Source: Parasediminibacterium sp046546515 (GTDB taxonomy: Bacteria; Bacteroidota; Bacteroidia; Chitinophagales; Chitinophagaceae). Taken from it: DNA of 64,000 nt. The stretch covers positions 109,528 through 173,527 of the forward strand of contig NZ_JBKHKJ010000007.1 of assembly GCF_046546515.1 (NCBI RefSeq). The letters are read 5' to 3'. Position 1 is the stretch's first letter. Each line of letters opens with the position of its first letter. Positions 35,606-44,288 of the stretch are shown here, piece after piece. The position numbers were made by a program, and so were the translations under genes. The notes beneath the pieces are model-generated. The model made no database searches and had not been told where the DNA came from. It saw only the letters and a list, made by a program, of their open reading frames with translations.

Positions 35606-38600
35606 TTATTTCAACAACATCACCCACCCTTTTCTTACATCGAAGCCACCCGTAGGCAGTTTTACTTTCAGCACATAAAAATAAGTACCCGTTGCCAAGC
35701 CCCTTCCATCCCAATCGTTTCTATAATCATGGGAGGTATATACCAGATTGTCCCACCGGTTAAAGATTGACAATTCGCTATTGGGGTATTTGCTTAACCC
35801 TGTTATAAAAAAAGCCTCATTCAGTCCATCACCATTTGGGGTAATTACATTTGGGATAGCAATTGAGTAGGCATATACGGTCACCTGTGTTAAAGATGCA
35901 TGGTTATTCGTCAAGTCAGGGTCTGGCTCGTTGGAAGTAACAGAAGCCGTATTGTTCAGCACGCTGCCACTGTCCACAACAGCCGTAAACGTAAGGGTTA
36001 CTAACTGACTGGCAGATAAGTTGCCAATGTTCCATGCCAACGCCCTAGTTGCGGCATTATAGGTGGCAGTCCCAGTGTTGACGGTAATGCTCCTTACATT
36101 ACTTAAATTAGTAGCAAGCGTATCCGTGGCCAAAACGCCTGTTGCATTGTCTGGCCCATAATTAGTAACGGTGATAGAAAAACTAACCGTTTCGCCAATT
36201 GATATTATATCTTTTGTAGTTAATTCTTTTGTTATGCCAATATCTGCTTTTATCACTACTAGCGGCGAAACAGTTACTACTACTGTGATGGGTGCAGAAA
36301 CCAAGCCATCAGGGGTGGTCAAGATATAAGTATAGGTATCCACGCCTGTATAACCCACATTGGGGGTATAAGTAACCGTGCCATTTGAATTTGCCACCAC
36401 AGTGCCATTGGCTGGTTGGGAAGCTATTTTCACGGTGCTGCCTATGCCGCTACCGCCATCGTTTTTTATAACGGCCGTTGTTACAGGCGTGCCAACTATT
36501 GTAGAATCCACATCGTTCACGCCAACAGGTTTTACAAAGAAAACTGCCGTGATAGGTGTAGACACGCCACCGCCTGCATTGGTAAGTGTATAGGTAATGC
36601 TGTCTTTCCCCGTAAAGTCAGTAGCTGGCGTATAGGTTACCGTGCCGTTCGTATTTATTGTAACCGTTCCATGCTTTGGTGTTGAAGCTATTTTTACCGT
36701 GTCGGTAGCAGCATCTTTGCCATCATTTGCTTTTACGATAGTGGTAAGCGGGAAATTAATAAAAGTACTGTCCAAGTCATTTACCCCGGTAGGCCTTATG
36801 GCAATCGTTGGTATAGCTGCATGGTTATTGGTGGTGTCGGGTTCTGGCTCATTGCCCTTTGCCCATGCCATATTGTTCACGGCTGTGCCGCCATTAATAT
36901 GGGCGGTAAACGTAAGGGTATCTGTTTTATTTACCGATAGGCCGCCAATATTCCAGACAATATTTTTTACAGTTGCGTTATAAGTTGCAGTAGTGCCAGC
37001 AGGGGCTATAATATTGGTGGCATCGCCAAGGTTTGCAGACAGCGTGTCAGCAGCCACAACACCAGTGGCATCATCAGGGCCCTTGTTGATAACTATTAGC
37101 CTAAAAATAATATCCTGCCCTGTAACCAATGGTGGAGGGGTTACCAATGTTTTGGCAATGACTATATCTACTTTCTTTATGATGTTATTGATAACGGTAA
37201 CCGTAACCTTGATAGGTGCAGATACCACCCCATCTGGCGTAGTAAGACTATAGTAAAAGCTATCTTTGCCTAAGTAGCCTAGTGCAGGTGTATAAGTAGC
37301 AATGCCCGTAGCTGGGTTTATGCTAACAGTGCCATTTAAGGGGCTGGCTACAATGCCTACTGTGCAGTTGCCGCCTTGTGCACTGTCGTTATTTTTTACA
37401 GTAATGGGTATTGGGGTGTTTATAGGTGTGGTATCTATATCTGGCACGCCCACTGGTTTTACAGAAACATTCACCGTGATGGGGGAAGATGTGGTACCAT
37501 CTGGGTTGGTCAACGTATAAGTATAAACATCCTTGCCCGTAAAGCCAGGGGCTGGTATATAGGTTACAGTTCCGCCGGGGTTAACCACCGTTGTTCCATG
37601 TGTCGGCCCCACAGCAATTTTCACGGTGTCTTTTACAGCACCTGTGCCGTCATTCGCTTTTATAGGCGTAGTAACAGGCGTATTGATTAAAGTGCTATCT
37701 ATATCGTTTATGCCAGTAGGTTTTACTGGCACGGTTGCTATTACCACACGGTTATTAGTGGTATCGGGGTCTGGCTCATTCCCATGCACAGATGCAGCAT
37801 TGTTTACATTATTGCCACTATCAACCGTTGTAGTAAACGTAAGGGTTACATTACGGGAAGCAGCGAGGTTGCCAATATTCCAATTGAGCTTTTTAGTGGA
37901 AGGGTCATAGCTGGGCGAGCCTGTTGCCGTAACTATATTAGAAACTGCACCCAAGTTTGCCGCCAATGTATCCAAGGCTATTACCCCTGTTGCATCATTC
38001 GGACCAAGATTGAACACAGTAAGCCGGAACATGATGGTTTGCCCAGAGGTTAAAGGCGGCAGCGTTATCAAATCTTTAGTGATAGATAAATCTGCTCGTT
38101 TAGTAACCGTTATATATACTGTAACTGGTGCAGAAACAACACCATCGGGTGTACTAAGCGTATAAGTAAATGTGTCTTTGCCAACAAAATCTTTACTGGG
38201 TATATAAGTAACCACGCCTGTGGCTGTGTTTACAAAAGCAGTGCCATTGGCTGGATTCACCACAATGCCTACTGTGGTGTTTACGCCTTGTGCGCTATCG
38301 TTGTTTTTTACATTGATATTAATAGGCGTATTTAGCGGTGCAATGGTAGTATCATTTACGCCAACAGGCTTCACAGTGATAAACACATTGATAGGCGTAG
38401 AAACCAACCCCGATGGCGACGTCAACGTATAGGTATAAGAATCCTTACCCGTAAACCCTGGCAGGGGCGTATAGGTTACCGTGCCATCGGCATTCACGAT
38501 TACCGTGCCGTTTAATGGCGAGCTGGCAATGCTTACTGTGGCAGTAACTGCATTTACAACATCATTGCTTTTTACAATGGTTGTAACAGGTTTGTTAATA

Positions 38601-40042
38601 GGTGTGCTGTCAATATCATTCGTGCCTACTGGCCGGGTTGGCGAACCAGTTGTAATGTCTTTTAGCTTATAATCTTCTGCCTCGCCATCTAGGGCTGGGG
38701 CAGTGCTGCGCTCATCTAAATTTATTGTTGCAGCATTATCAATTAAAGGGGTAGTAGTAATCCTGAAACGGGCAAAAGTAGGCCCAGCTTTGATAGAAGA
38801 CCCAAAATTGTTGTAGAAAAATATGAGCGAGTCAGTCAGGTTGCTGGCACCGGCAGGCACAGTGATAGTAGCCGCTTCATTTGCCGTGAAACGGCCATCT
38901 CCATTAAAATCTATCCAGCCATACAAAGTGGCAGGAACTGCCTGCCTGTTTGTTACCGTAATGTAGCAAGTTATATTACTCGCATTGTTTACCTGTATAG
39001 TAGGCTGCGTGCTTAGCTTAAACCCATCTTCGTCTGCATTTCTTGTAATATCATCTGTATTGGCACTAGGGCTATGTGGGGGCGTGCCATCGGCATCTGT
39101 TTTGGTTTTGGCAGTATTACCCCCCATATATACCTTGGCATTAGCCGATATCCCAATTTTAGCAACCGCCACGGCAGTATAAGTGCCATCTGACATCAAA
39201 ACTTGGTTGGTGTAAGTAATGGAGTCGCCAATGTAATGCCCCGCATCGCCAAAAGAAGCAGGCGCATCGCCAAAATCAAATGGCAGTAATAAGCCTACGC
39301 CCACGGCAGTATAGCCCCTCCCTTTTGTTTCTACATTCAGCAGTTGATGCGCACCTTTTGCATACATCACTGCCTGCATGGGCAAGTCGCCCGTTTCGCC
39401 CGGGGGCAAATTAAGGGATACCTGAAAATCTTTCCCCCCATTGCCAATAATAAGTTGGTATTCCGTGGAGTCGTGCCTAGGGTAAAAATCGTTCCGCAAA
39501 TCTAGCAAGTGCCAAGATGCACCATTGTCTGCAAGGGTTGCTTTTATATATTCACTTTCTGCCAGTGATTCGCCATCGGCTACTGCCATGCCAGGGTAAG
39601 CAATACTTTTCCATGCACCGTTAATAAACATCTGCATATCAACACTCACGTCAAACGCAATCGTTGACCTGTAGAGAGAATCCCGCAGCCCAGTGCCCAC
39701 CATGCCAGGGTACAAATATTTGCTGAACCCAAAAGCACTAAAATCGTCTGTTTTCAAGAAACTGCCTGCAGGACTAATATTGCTTAGGTTAGCGATAACC
39801 TTTATGCCTGGCGATAACAACCATACATACTGCCCCTCGGTAATGGTAAAGCTATCTGCATCGGCAGGGCGGCTGGAGAGGCCGTTATTCCAATTGAGCC
39901 AAAATATTTCTTTTTGCAAAGATCCTGTGCCCGTGCCATCTGCATAGTTCTGGGCATATAGCTGGCTGCCTGCGGCAAACAATACGAGGAAAAGGATTTT
40001 TTTTATTTTAATAATTGGAAAATATAATAAGCTATGCTTCAT
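35606..40042 (-). CDS. Giant secreted adhesin, three super-repeats and type B T9SS sorting domain
   Basis: A 1478-aa surface protein. A signal peptide ends LYAQ (about residue 30). A GEVED-like domain follows (about 240-460; YGWIDFNGDGRFTANEA and DGEAEDYKL). Then a super-repeat occurs three times: two Ig-like/cadherin-type repeats (PVGVND...VTYTP..GFTGKDSYTYTL) followed by one DUF11-type repeat (ADLSITKDL...FRLTV...GPNDATGV). The C-terminal 85 residues (ITPNGDGLNEAFFI, YRNDWDGRG, GTYFYVLKV) are the gliding motility-associated type B sorting domain, read by PorP/SprF. It is the first gene of the cassette and likely mediates surface attachment or matrix formation. Confidence 0.88.
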   Translation of the reverse strand: MKHSLLYFPIIKIKKILFLVLFAAGSQLYAQNYADGTGTGSLQKEIFWLNWNNGLSSRPADADSFTITEGQYVWLLSPGIKVIANLSNISPAGSFLKTDDFSAFGFSKYLYPGMVGTGLRDSLYRSTIAFDVSVDMQMFINGAWKSIAYPGMAVADGESLAESEYIKATLADNGASWHLLDLRNDFYPRHDSTEYQLIIGNGGKDFQVSLNLPPGETGDLPMQAVMYAKGAHQLLNVETKGRGYTAVGVGLLLPFDFGDAPASFGDAGHYIGDSITYTNQVLMSDGTYTAVAVAKIGISANAKVYMGGNTAKTKTDADGTPPHSPSANTDDITRNADEDGFKLSTQPTIQVNNASNITCYITVTNRQAVPATLYGWIDFNGDGRFTANEAATITVPAGASNLTDSLIFFYNNFGSSIKAGPTFARFRITTTPLIDNAATINLDERSTAPALDGEAEDYKLKDITTGSPTRPVGTNDIDSTPINKPVTTIVKSNDVVNAVTATVSIASSPLNGTVIVNADGTVTYTPLPGFTGKDSYTYTLTSPSGLVSTPINVFITVKPVGVNDTTIAPLNTPININVKNNDSAQGVNTTVGIVVNPANGTAFVNTATGVVTYIPSKDFVGKDTFTYTLSTPDGVVSAPVTVYITVTKRADLSITKDLITLPPLTSGQTIMFRLTVFNLGPNDATGVIALDTLAANLGAVSNIVTATGSPSYDPSTKKLNWNIGNLAASRNVTLTFTTTVDSGNNVNNAASVHGNEPDPDTTNNRVVIATVPVKPTGINDIDSTLINTPVTTPIKANDGTGAVKDTVKIAVGPTHGTTVVNPGGTVTYIPAPGFTGKDVYTYTLTNPDGTTSSPITVNVSVKPVGVPDIDTTPINTPIPITVKNNDSAQGGNCTVGIVASPLNGTVSINPATGIATYTPALGYLGKDSFYYSLTTPDGVVSAPIKVTVTVINNIIKKVDIVIAKTLVTPPPLVTGQDIIFRLIVINKGPDDATGVVAADTLSANLGDATNIIAPAGTTATYNATVKNIVWNIGGLSVNKTDTLTFTAHINGGTAVNNMAWAKGNEPEPDTTNNHAAIPTIAIRPTGVNDLDSTFINFPLTTIVKANDGKDAATDTVKIASTPKHGTVTINTNGTVTYTPATDFTGKDSITYTLTNAGGGVSTPITAVFFVKPVGVNDVDSTIVGTPVTTAVIKNDGGSGIGSTVKIASQPANGTVVANSNGTVTYTPNVGYTGVDTYTYILTTPDGLVSAPITVVVTVSPLVVIKADIGITKELTTKDIISIGETVSFSITVTNYGPDNATGVLATDTLATNLSNVRSITVNTGTATYNAATRALAWNIGNLSASQLVTLTFTAVVDSGSVLNNTASVTSNEPDPDLTNNHASLTQVTVYAYSIAIPNVITPNGDGLNEAFFITGLSKYPNSELSIFNRWDNLVYTSHDYRNDWDGRGLATGTYFYVLKVKLPTGGFDVRKGWVMLLK

Positions 40043-40406
40043 TGAGCCGGATTTATGGTTAATGCAAAGGCGGGGTGCAGGTAAGCTCCCTTACAAATAT
40101 CAATTTGTGAAATTATAAAGCAGCAAGGTTACTACCAATTAATTTCTCACAAAAAAGTAAAGCGCCTTTTGACAACTAATATACTACCTATTTTCTACCC
40201 CGGCAAATATGCCAGCAAACAGGCTGCGAGCCAACCCCTTGAATGAGGGGGATTTTTATACCATTAACCAAATGAAATAGAATAATTACAAACAATGGTG
40301 TCAGGTTTATTCCTGTTGAGCTACACCTTCCCTATCATTTCAAATATTCCATTGGGCGTGCCCAAAAAATCGGTTGCTTCATGCTTCGCAAGACGTAAAG
40401 GGACTA
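40043..40406. other. Intergenic stretch upstream of the adhesin gene
   Basis: About 360 bp between the adhesin start (minus strand) and the HAD gene 3' end. It is AT-rich and must contain the adhesin operon promoter. No gene is seen. Part of a nested hairpin repeat begins near 40319. Confidence 0.45.
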
Positions 40407-40439
40407 CTTGTAGAGGCGTATGCAATACACCCCTACAAG
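40407..40439. repeat. Hairpin repeat CTTGTAGAGGCGTAT...CTACAAG
   Basis: CTTGTAG pairs with CTACAAG and GTAT with ATAC around GCA, with two mismatched positions, giving a nearly continuous hairpin. This is a widespread palindromic word type (TTGTAGRGGCGTAT) in bacterial intergenic DNA. It lies 11 bp beyond the HAD stop codon, so it may also end transcription. Confidence 0.6.
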
Positions 40440-40449
40440 ATTTGAATAT

Positions 40450-41064
40450 TTACAAATCCAAGTCCAAAAGCGTTTGTGGTGCAACCAAGTGGATGGTTTG
40501 CAGCCCTATTGCTTTAGCGGCTTCAATGTTTTTAATCGTGTCGTCAATGAACAGTGTGGAAGCTATGTCTAGCTGCTGCTCGTCAATAATGTGCATGAAA
40601 GAATTTGCGTAAGGCTTACGCAATCCCATTTGCTGCGAGTAATAGGCTTTTATAAAATGTTGGTTAAAGTCGTTCACGCCCAAGTCCCGCTCATAAATCT
40701 CCATGAAAGCATCGTAGTGTATCTGGTTAGTGTTGGAAAACAAATAAACATTGTATTTATTCTTTATCGTTTTTAACCATTCAATCCTTTCTGTTGGAAA
40801 CGATATGAGCATGGCGTTCCATGCTTTTTGTATTTCGAGATTGCTTATTTGCGAATTGGTGGCTTGGCGAAAGGCATTGTAAAACGCTTCTGGGGTAATC
40901 AACCCTTTCTCCAAATCTTCAAAAAGCGCATCGGCATGGTGCTGCGTGAAAAAATCATCGAACCCATCAATGCCATATTCCAAGAACAATTCTTTTGTAA
41001 GTTGGAAATTTAGTTGCAGGAAAACGCCCCCCAAATCGAAAATAATATTTTTTATTGCCGCCAT
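40450..41064 (-). CDS. HAD family hydrolase (HAD-IA)
   Basis: A 204-aa haloacid dehalogenase-fold phosphatase. Motif I is IIFDLGGVFL (residues about 8-17), with the nucleophile Asp; the usual second Asp is replaced by Gly, as in one branch of HAD-IA proteins. LFSNTN is motif II (about 110), the Lys motif is near GLRKPYANSF (about 150) and FIDDTIKNIEAAKAIGLQ is motif IV (about 174-191). The cap is helical (about 18-90). Likely substrates are small sugar or nucleotide phosphates. It is flanked by repeats and separate from the two-component pair upstream. Confidence 0.85.
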   Translation of the reverse strand: MAAIKNIIFDLGGVFLQLNFQLTKELFLEYGIDGFDDFFTQHHADALFEDLEKGLITPEAFYNAFRQATNSQISNLEIQKAWNAMLISFPTERIEWLKTIKNKYNVYLFSNTNQIHYDAFMEIYERDLGVNDFNQHFIKAYYSQQMGLRKPYANSFMHIIDEQQLDIASTLFIDDTIKNIEAAKAIGLQTIHLVAPQTLLDLDL

Positions 41065-41085
41065 GCGGCAAATATAATGAGTTAG

Positions 41086-41117
41086 CCACTAAGGCACAAA
41101 AACACAAAGAAGCACTA
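41086..41117. repeat. Octad repeat downstream of the two-component operon
   Basis: CCACTAAG, GCACAAAA, ACACAAAG and AAGCACTA in exact 8-nt register, 22 bp upstream of the HAD gene start on the minus strand. Confidence 0.55.
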
Positions 41118-41162
41118 AGGTAAGTTACTATTCACCAAAGAAGCAAAGTGGAAACAACTCCT

Positions 41163-41189
41163 AATTCCTAATTTATAACTCATAATTCC
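41163..41189 (-). repeat. Heptad tract abutting the LytTR regulator stop codon
   Basis: AATTCCT, AATTTAT, AACTCAT and AATTCCT in exact 7-nt register; the tract ends at the first base of the regulator's stop codon region (41190). Confidence 0.65.
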
Positions 41190-41924
41190 TCACAGGCTCA
41201 TCATTTCTTTAAACTTCACTGTTTGCCTCCGGCTTATTTCTATGCGGTCGCCGCCTTTCAGGTCCACTAGTAGGCCGCCATTAAAGTAAGGCTCTATTTT
41301 TTCTATCCAGCGTAGGTTGATGATATGTTTGCGGTTTGCCCTGAAAAACATGCGTTCGTCCAACCTTTCCTCCAGTGCATTCAATGATTTTAGTATAAGG
41401 GGTTTGTTGGTGCCAAAAAATACTTTTGCATAGTTGCCCACGCTTTCAAACAGGCGTATTTCGCCCAACTTTACAAACCAGCACCTTTCGCCGTCTTTTA
41501 CAAAAACTTGGTCATTTTCTTGCAGCAGCCCACGGTTTACCCCGGCAATCGCTTCCGTTTTTTCCTTGTTCAGCTCCTCTTGAAGTTTTGCTAGCGCGTC
41601 AAAAAGCCGCTTAGGCTCTATTGGTTTCAACAAATAATCCAATGCGTTTACCTCAAAAGCCCTTATCGCATACTCGTCATACGCAGTAGTAAAAATAACT
41701 TTAGGTGCCTTGTCTATTTCAGACAAAAGGTCAAACCCCGTTTTGCCAGGCATTTGTATATCCAGGAAAATAAGGTCGGGGTTGTGCTGTTCTATTTTTT
41801 CCAGCCCCTCGTCCACATTTGCAGCCTCATCTACTATTTCAATATCCGTATGCTCCAGCAATAGTTTTTTTAGCTCGTTGCGTGCCAACCTTTCATCGTC
41901 AATAATAATTGCTGTAATTGCCAT
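41190..41924 (-). CDS. LytTR family response regulator
   Basis: A 244-aa response regulator. The receiver domain (about 1-120) has the phosphorylated Asp in LIFLDIQMPG (about residue 56), the early acidic pair DDE (9-11) and Lys in KPIEP. The C-terminal LytTR DNA-binding domain (about 140-244) has the family pattern FESVGNYAKVFFG and FRANRKHIINLRWI. It is the second gene of a pair: the sensor gene ends 108 bp upstream with heptad repeats between, and both are on the minus strand. Confidence 0.93.
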   Translation of the reverse strand: MAITAIIIDDERLARNELKKLLLEHTDIEIVDEAANVDEGLEKIEQHNPDLIFLDIQMPGKTGFDLLSEIDKAPKVIFTTAYDEYAIRAFEVNALDYLLKPIEPKRLFDALAKLQEELNKEKTEAIAGVNRGLLQENDQVFVKDGERCWFVKLGEIRLFESVGNYAKVFFGTNKPLILKSLNALEERLDERMFFRANRKHIINLRWIEKIEPYFNGGLLVDLKGGDRIEISRRQTVKFKEMMSL

Positions 41925-41938
41925 AGTATTTTTATTTT

Positions 41939-41987
41939 AGTCATTAGTCATTAGTCATTAGTCATTAGTCATTAGTCGTAAGTCGTC
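41939..41987 (-). repeat. Heptad tract (AGTCATT x5 plus variants) in the two-component operon
   Basis: Five perfect AGTCATT units followed by AGTCGTA and AGTCGTC. The opposite arm at 42004-42031 (ACTTACG, ACTTACC, ACTTATG, ACTAACT) complements it, so the mRNA between sensor and regulator can fold as a hairpin. It ends 14 bp upstream of the regulator start codon. Confidence 0.8.
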
Positions 41988-42003
41988 AGCATAAATTGTT
42001 TTT

Positions 42004-42031
42004 ACTTACGACTTACCACTTATGACTAACT
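42004..42031 (-). repeat. Heptad tract, opposite arm, abutting the sensor kinase stop
   Basis: ACTTACG, ACTTACC, ACTTATG and ACTAACT, ending 2 bp before the sensor gene stop codon (42033). The words match those upstream of pth (5665-5706). Confidence 0.75.
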
Positions 42032-42032
42032 A

Positions 42033-43070
42033 CTAAAGCGGTATCGACACCTTTGCCTGTACCATATTATCAGTAGTCTCTTTCAGTTTAAAAATAGCTT
42101 CTTTGCCATATAAAAGGTTCAGCCTATTCACCGTGCTTGTAATGCCAAAACCCTCTGTGTCGTTATTTTCCTGCAAATGCCCTGTGTTCTGCACAATCAT
42201 TTCGTGGTGATGGTTGCAAAATTTAGAAATTATTTTGATACTGCCACCATGCTTCAGTTTGCCTATGCCATGTTTCAAGGCATTTTCTACCAAAGTTTGC
42301 AGCATCATCGGCGGCACAGGCAGGTCCAGCGTGTTTTCGTCTATGCTATACTCTACGGCCAGCCTGTCTTCAAACCTTATTTTTTCCAAGGCCAAATAGT
42401 CTTTTACTATATTCAATTCCCTTTCCATCGGTGCCAGCTCCAGCTTTTCTGCTTGCATACTGCTACGAAGTATATTGCTCAGTTGGGTAATGGCTGTCCT
42501 CGCGCTTTCTGGGTTTTCATCTACCAATGCCCGGATGCTGTTAAGTGCATTAAAAATAAAATGAGGGTTTATGTGCGATTTAATGGTTTTTAGTTCCAAG
42601 TCTTTTACTAGGCTTTCCAACCGTATTTTATCAAACTCACTATTGTTGTTTATTTCTATGTAATGCCATAAATAATAAAAACTAGTCCATGCAACCGTGG
42701 TCGTGCTATCAGATATAAAGTTAAACAAGGTTCGCTGTGGCAAACTCATGACCCTGTCGTGTGGGTAAAAGTCCATGAACACGATAAAAGTAGTGTCTGC
42801 AATGCTATATAAAAAAGATGTTACAGCTACAACTGTTAGCAGCACCCACCAGCTCCGCTTGCTAAGCGGTGTGGCAAGATGTAACTTTTTAATAAGCATA
42901 CGCAATAAAAGCGTGAACAGGAACCCAAAGACCACACAGGAAATCAACATCCCAAACCTGATCCTAATCATGCTTTGGTCTGCCGTGAGGGCAAACAGCA
43001 TCTTTAAAAAACCATAGGATAACCAACCACCTATCTGGCAGTACCAATAAATACGTGTCTTATTTTTCAT
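42033..43070 (-). CDS. Sensor histidine kinase, LytS/YehU type
   Basis: A 345-aa membrane sensor. Four or five hydrophobic segments (about 7-150) form the sensing part, with no extra sensor domain. The His_kinase motif IKSHINPHFIFNALNSIRAL places the phosphorylated His at about residue 168. A C-terminal HATPase domain has the N-box in MLQTLVENALKHGIGKLK. It feeds the LytTR regulator directly downstream (41190-41924). Such pairs in Bacteroidota control neighbouring or dispersed genes; no target is adjacent here. Confidence 0.92.
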   Translation of the reverse strand: MKNKTRIYWYCQIGGWLSYGFLKMLFALTADQSMIRIRFGMLISCVVFGFLFTLLLRMLIKKLHLATPLSKRSWWVLLTVVAVTSFLYSIADTTFIVFMDFYPHDRVMSLPQRTLFNFISDSTTTVAWTSFYYLWHYIEINNNSEFDKIRLESLVKDLELKTIKSHINPHFIFNALNSIRALVDENPESARTAITQLSNILRSSMQAEKLELAPMERELNIVKDYLALEKIRFEDRLAVEYSIDENTLDLPVPPMMLQTLVENALKHGIGKLKHGGSIKIISKFCNHHHEMIVQNTGHLQENNDTEGFGITSTVNRLNLLYGKEAIFKLKETTDNMVQAKVSIPL

Positions 43071-43659
43071 ACTGAATACAACATGAAATTGTAATTGCTT
43101 TGAGTATAATAATTTTTAAGATTAAGCTTGCAGTGTTTAAACAAGACCACTTTGGTTTTGTTTGCAAGCAGGGTTTAATTAATTGGTAAATATAAAATAT
43201 ACTTTAAGGCTGTTGCTAGCCAAAGTTGACTAATGGCAAATAGTGGCAGGTATTTGGCATTATATAGCCGATAATGAAAGAAGCAATCATTTGGCAAAGA
43301 AGGATTTAGCCAATTTGGTAAGAATAAAAGTGTCAGTTCCTATTTGTGCATTGGCGGATTGGTTGTTTAGTTAGTTTATCGCAGTTTTTAGAAGCTAGGC
43401 GAAAAAAATTATACCGCGTTTGATAATCTTATTTTTCTAGCGGTTGAAGTACCAGTAACTGCTAGGAAAAAAGCCTTAAAGCACTGTCTATTTCACATCA
43501 GTTGGTAAAAATTTAATTAAAAAAGCATTAGCAAAGGATTATTGCAGCCGTTTTTTTATAAACGCATTGCTCCTTGCGGTAAGTAGAATGGCAACAATTA
43601 ATAAGCTATCAGCGTTTTCCTTGTAAAAAACCATGAATGAAAATATGGGTTAAACAAGC
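43071..43659. other. Intergenic region upstream of the sensor kinase
   Basis: About 590 bp of AT-rich DNA with no gene seen. It should contain the promoter of the two-component operon. Confidence 0.5.
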
Positions 43660-43716
43660 ATCCTATATGGGGGAAATTTTGGATGCTCATGGGGGGATAT
43701 TTCCCCCATATAGGAT
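43660..43716. repeat. G/C-run palindromic element, copy 2
   Basis: Perfect 18-bp inverted repeat: 43660-43677 (ATCCTATATGGGGGAAAT) and 43699-43716, with a 21-nt middle. The right arm and CTCATGGGG middle also occur at 18572-18629. The intact arms here suggest this is the more complete copy. Confidence 0.75.
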
Positions 43717-43828
43717 TTTTATTTTGGGCTATATACATATTCATGCCAATTTTACAGTAAAGGAGGTAGGAGCATCTTGGCCTTGCCTCTCGCATCGGAT
43801 GTTAGTTGGCTTAGGAAAATGATAATCC

Positions 43829-43916
43829 ACCATCAAAATCTTATCAGTTTATTATCAATACATTATCGTTTTCCTATTAATAAACTATCATTCCATTATC
43901 AATAAATTATCATAAA
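43829..43916 (+). repeat. 11-nt periodic array, eight units (consensus ATTATCAATAA)
   Basis: Eight units in exact register: starts at 43829, 43840, 43851, 43862, 43873, 43884, 43895 and 43906. Words include ATTATCAATAC, ATTATCGTTTT, CCTATTAATAA, ATTATCAATAA and ATTATCATAAA. The word differs from the arrays at 3936 and 18785 but the period is the same, and like the 18785 array it is 113-160 bp past a G/C-run palindrome. Confidence 0.75.
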
Positions 43917-44086
43917 ATTCACTTAAATTATAATAAAAAATGAGGCTAAAAAAAGCATAAACAACTGAATATCAATTAGTTGCATGAATAAAAGGGCAGT
44001 AGCAAAAAAAAATAAACCACCGAAAAACAAGAAATAACCCATTTCAAACCCGGATTTTTTTCTTGCATCCTTTCCCTTGTTCTTGC

Positions 44087-44135
44087 TCCCCTCTCCCTTT
44101 TGATAGGGTTGGGGTGAGGTTGGCCTTGGGTGAGG
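44087..44135. repeat. CTCTCCCTTTTGATAGGGTTGGGGTGAGG repeat, intergenic copy
   Basis: Contains CCCCTCTCCCTTTT, TAGGGTTGGGGTGAGG and CTTGGGTGAGG. It matches the block at 47821-47867, which lies inside the alpha-2-macroglobulin coding region. This G-rich palindromic word is a common dispersed bacterial repeat. Confidence 0.65.
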
Positions 44136-44264
44136 CTGAAAGGCTTGTGTGGCTATTAACATCAATTATGTATGTTGCTGAAAAATAAAAAAGGGCAATA
44201 AAAAGCGAAGATTTGAAATGCACCCAATTTAAGCCACTATACAACAATTGAGCAACAAATTCGT

Positions 44265-44272
44265 TATTTTTA
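44265..44272 (+). promoter_or_regulatory. Putative -7 box TATTTTTA of dxs
   Basis: One mismatch to TAnnTTTG, 16 bp before the dxs ATG. Weak -33 candidate TTG at 44248-44250. A low-confidence call. Confidence 0.3.
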
Positions 44273-44288
44273 CAAAAATAAGGCTTCA

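Noticed and set aside
43598..43795. Minus-strand protein frame of 65 codons
   Set aside because: Same reason: it is created by the second palindromic element.
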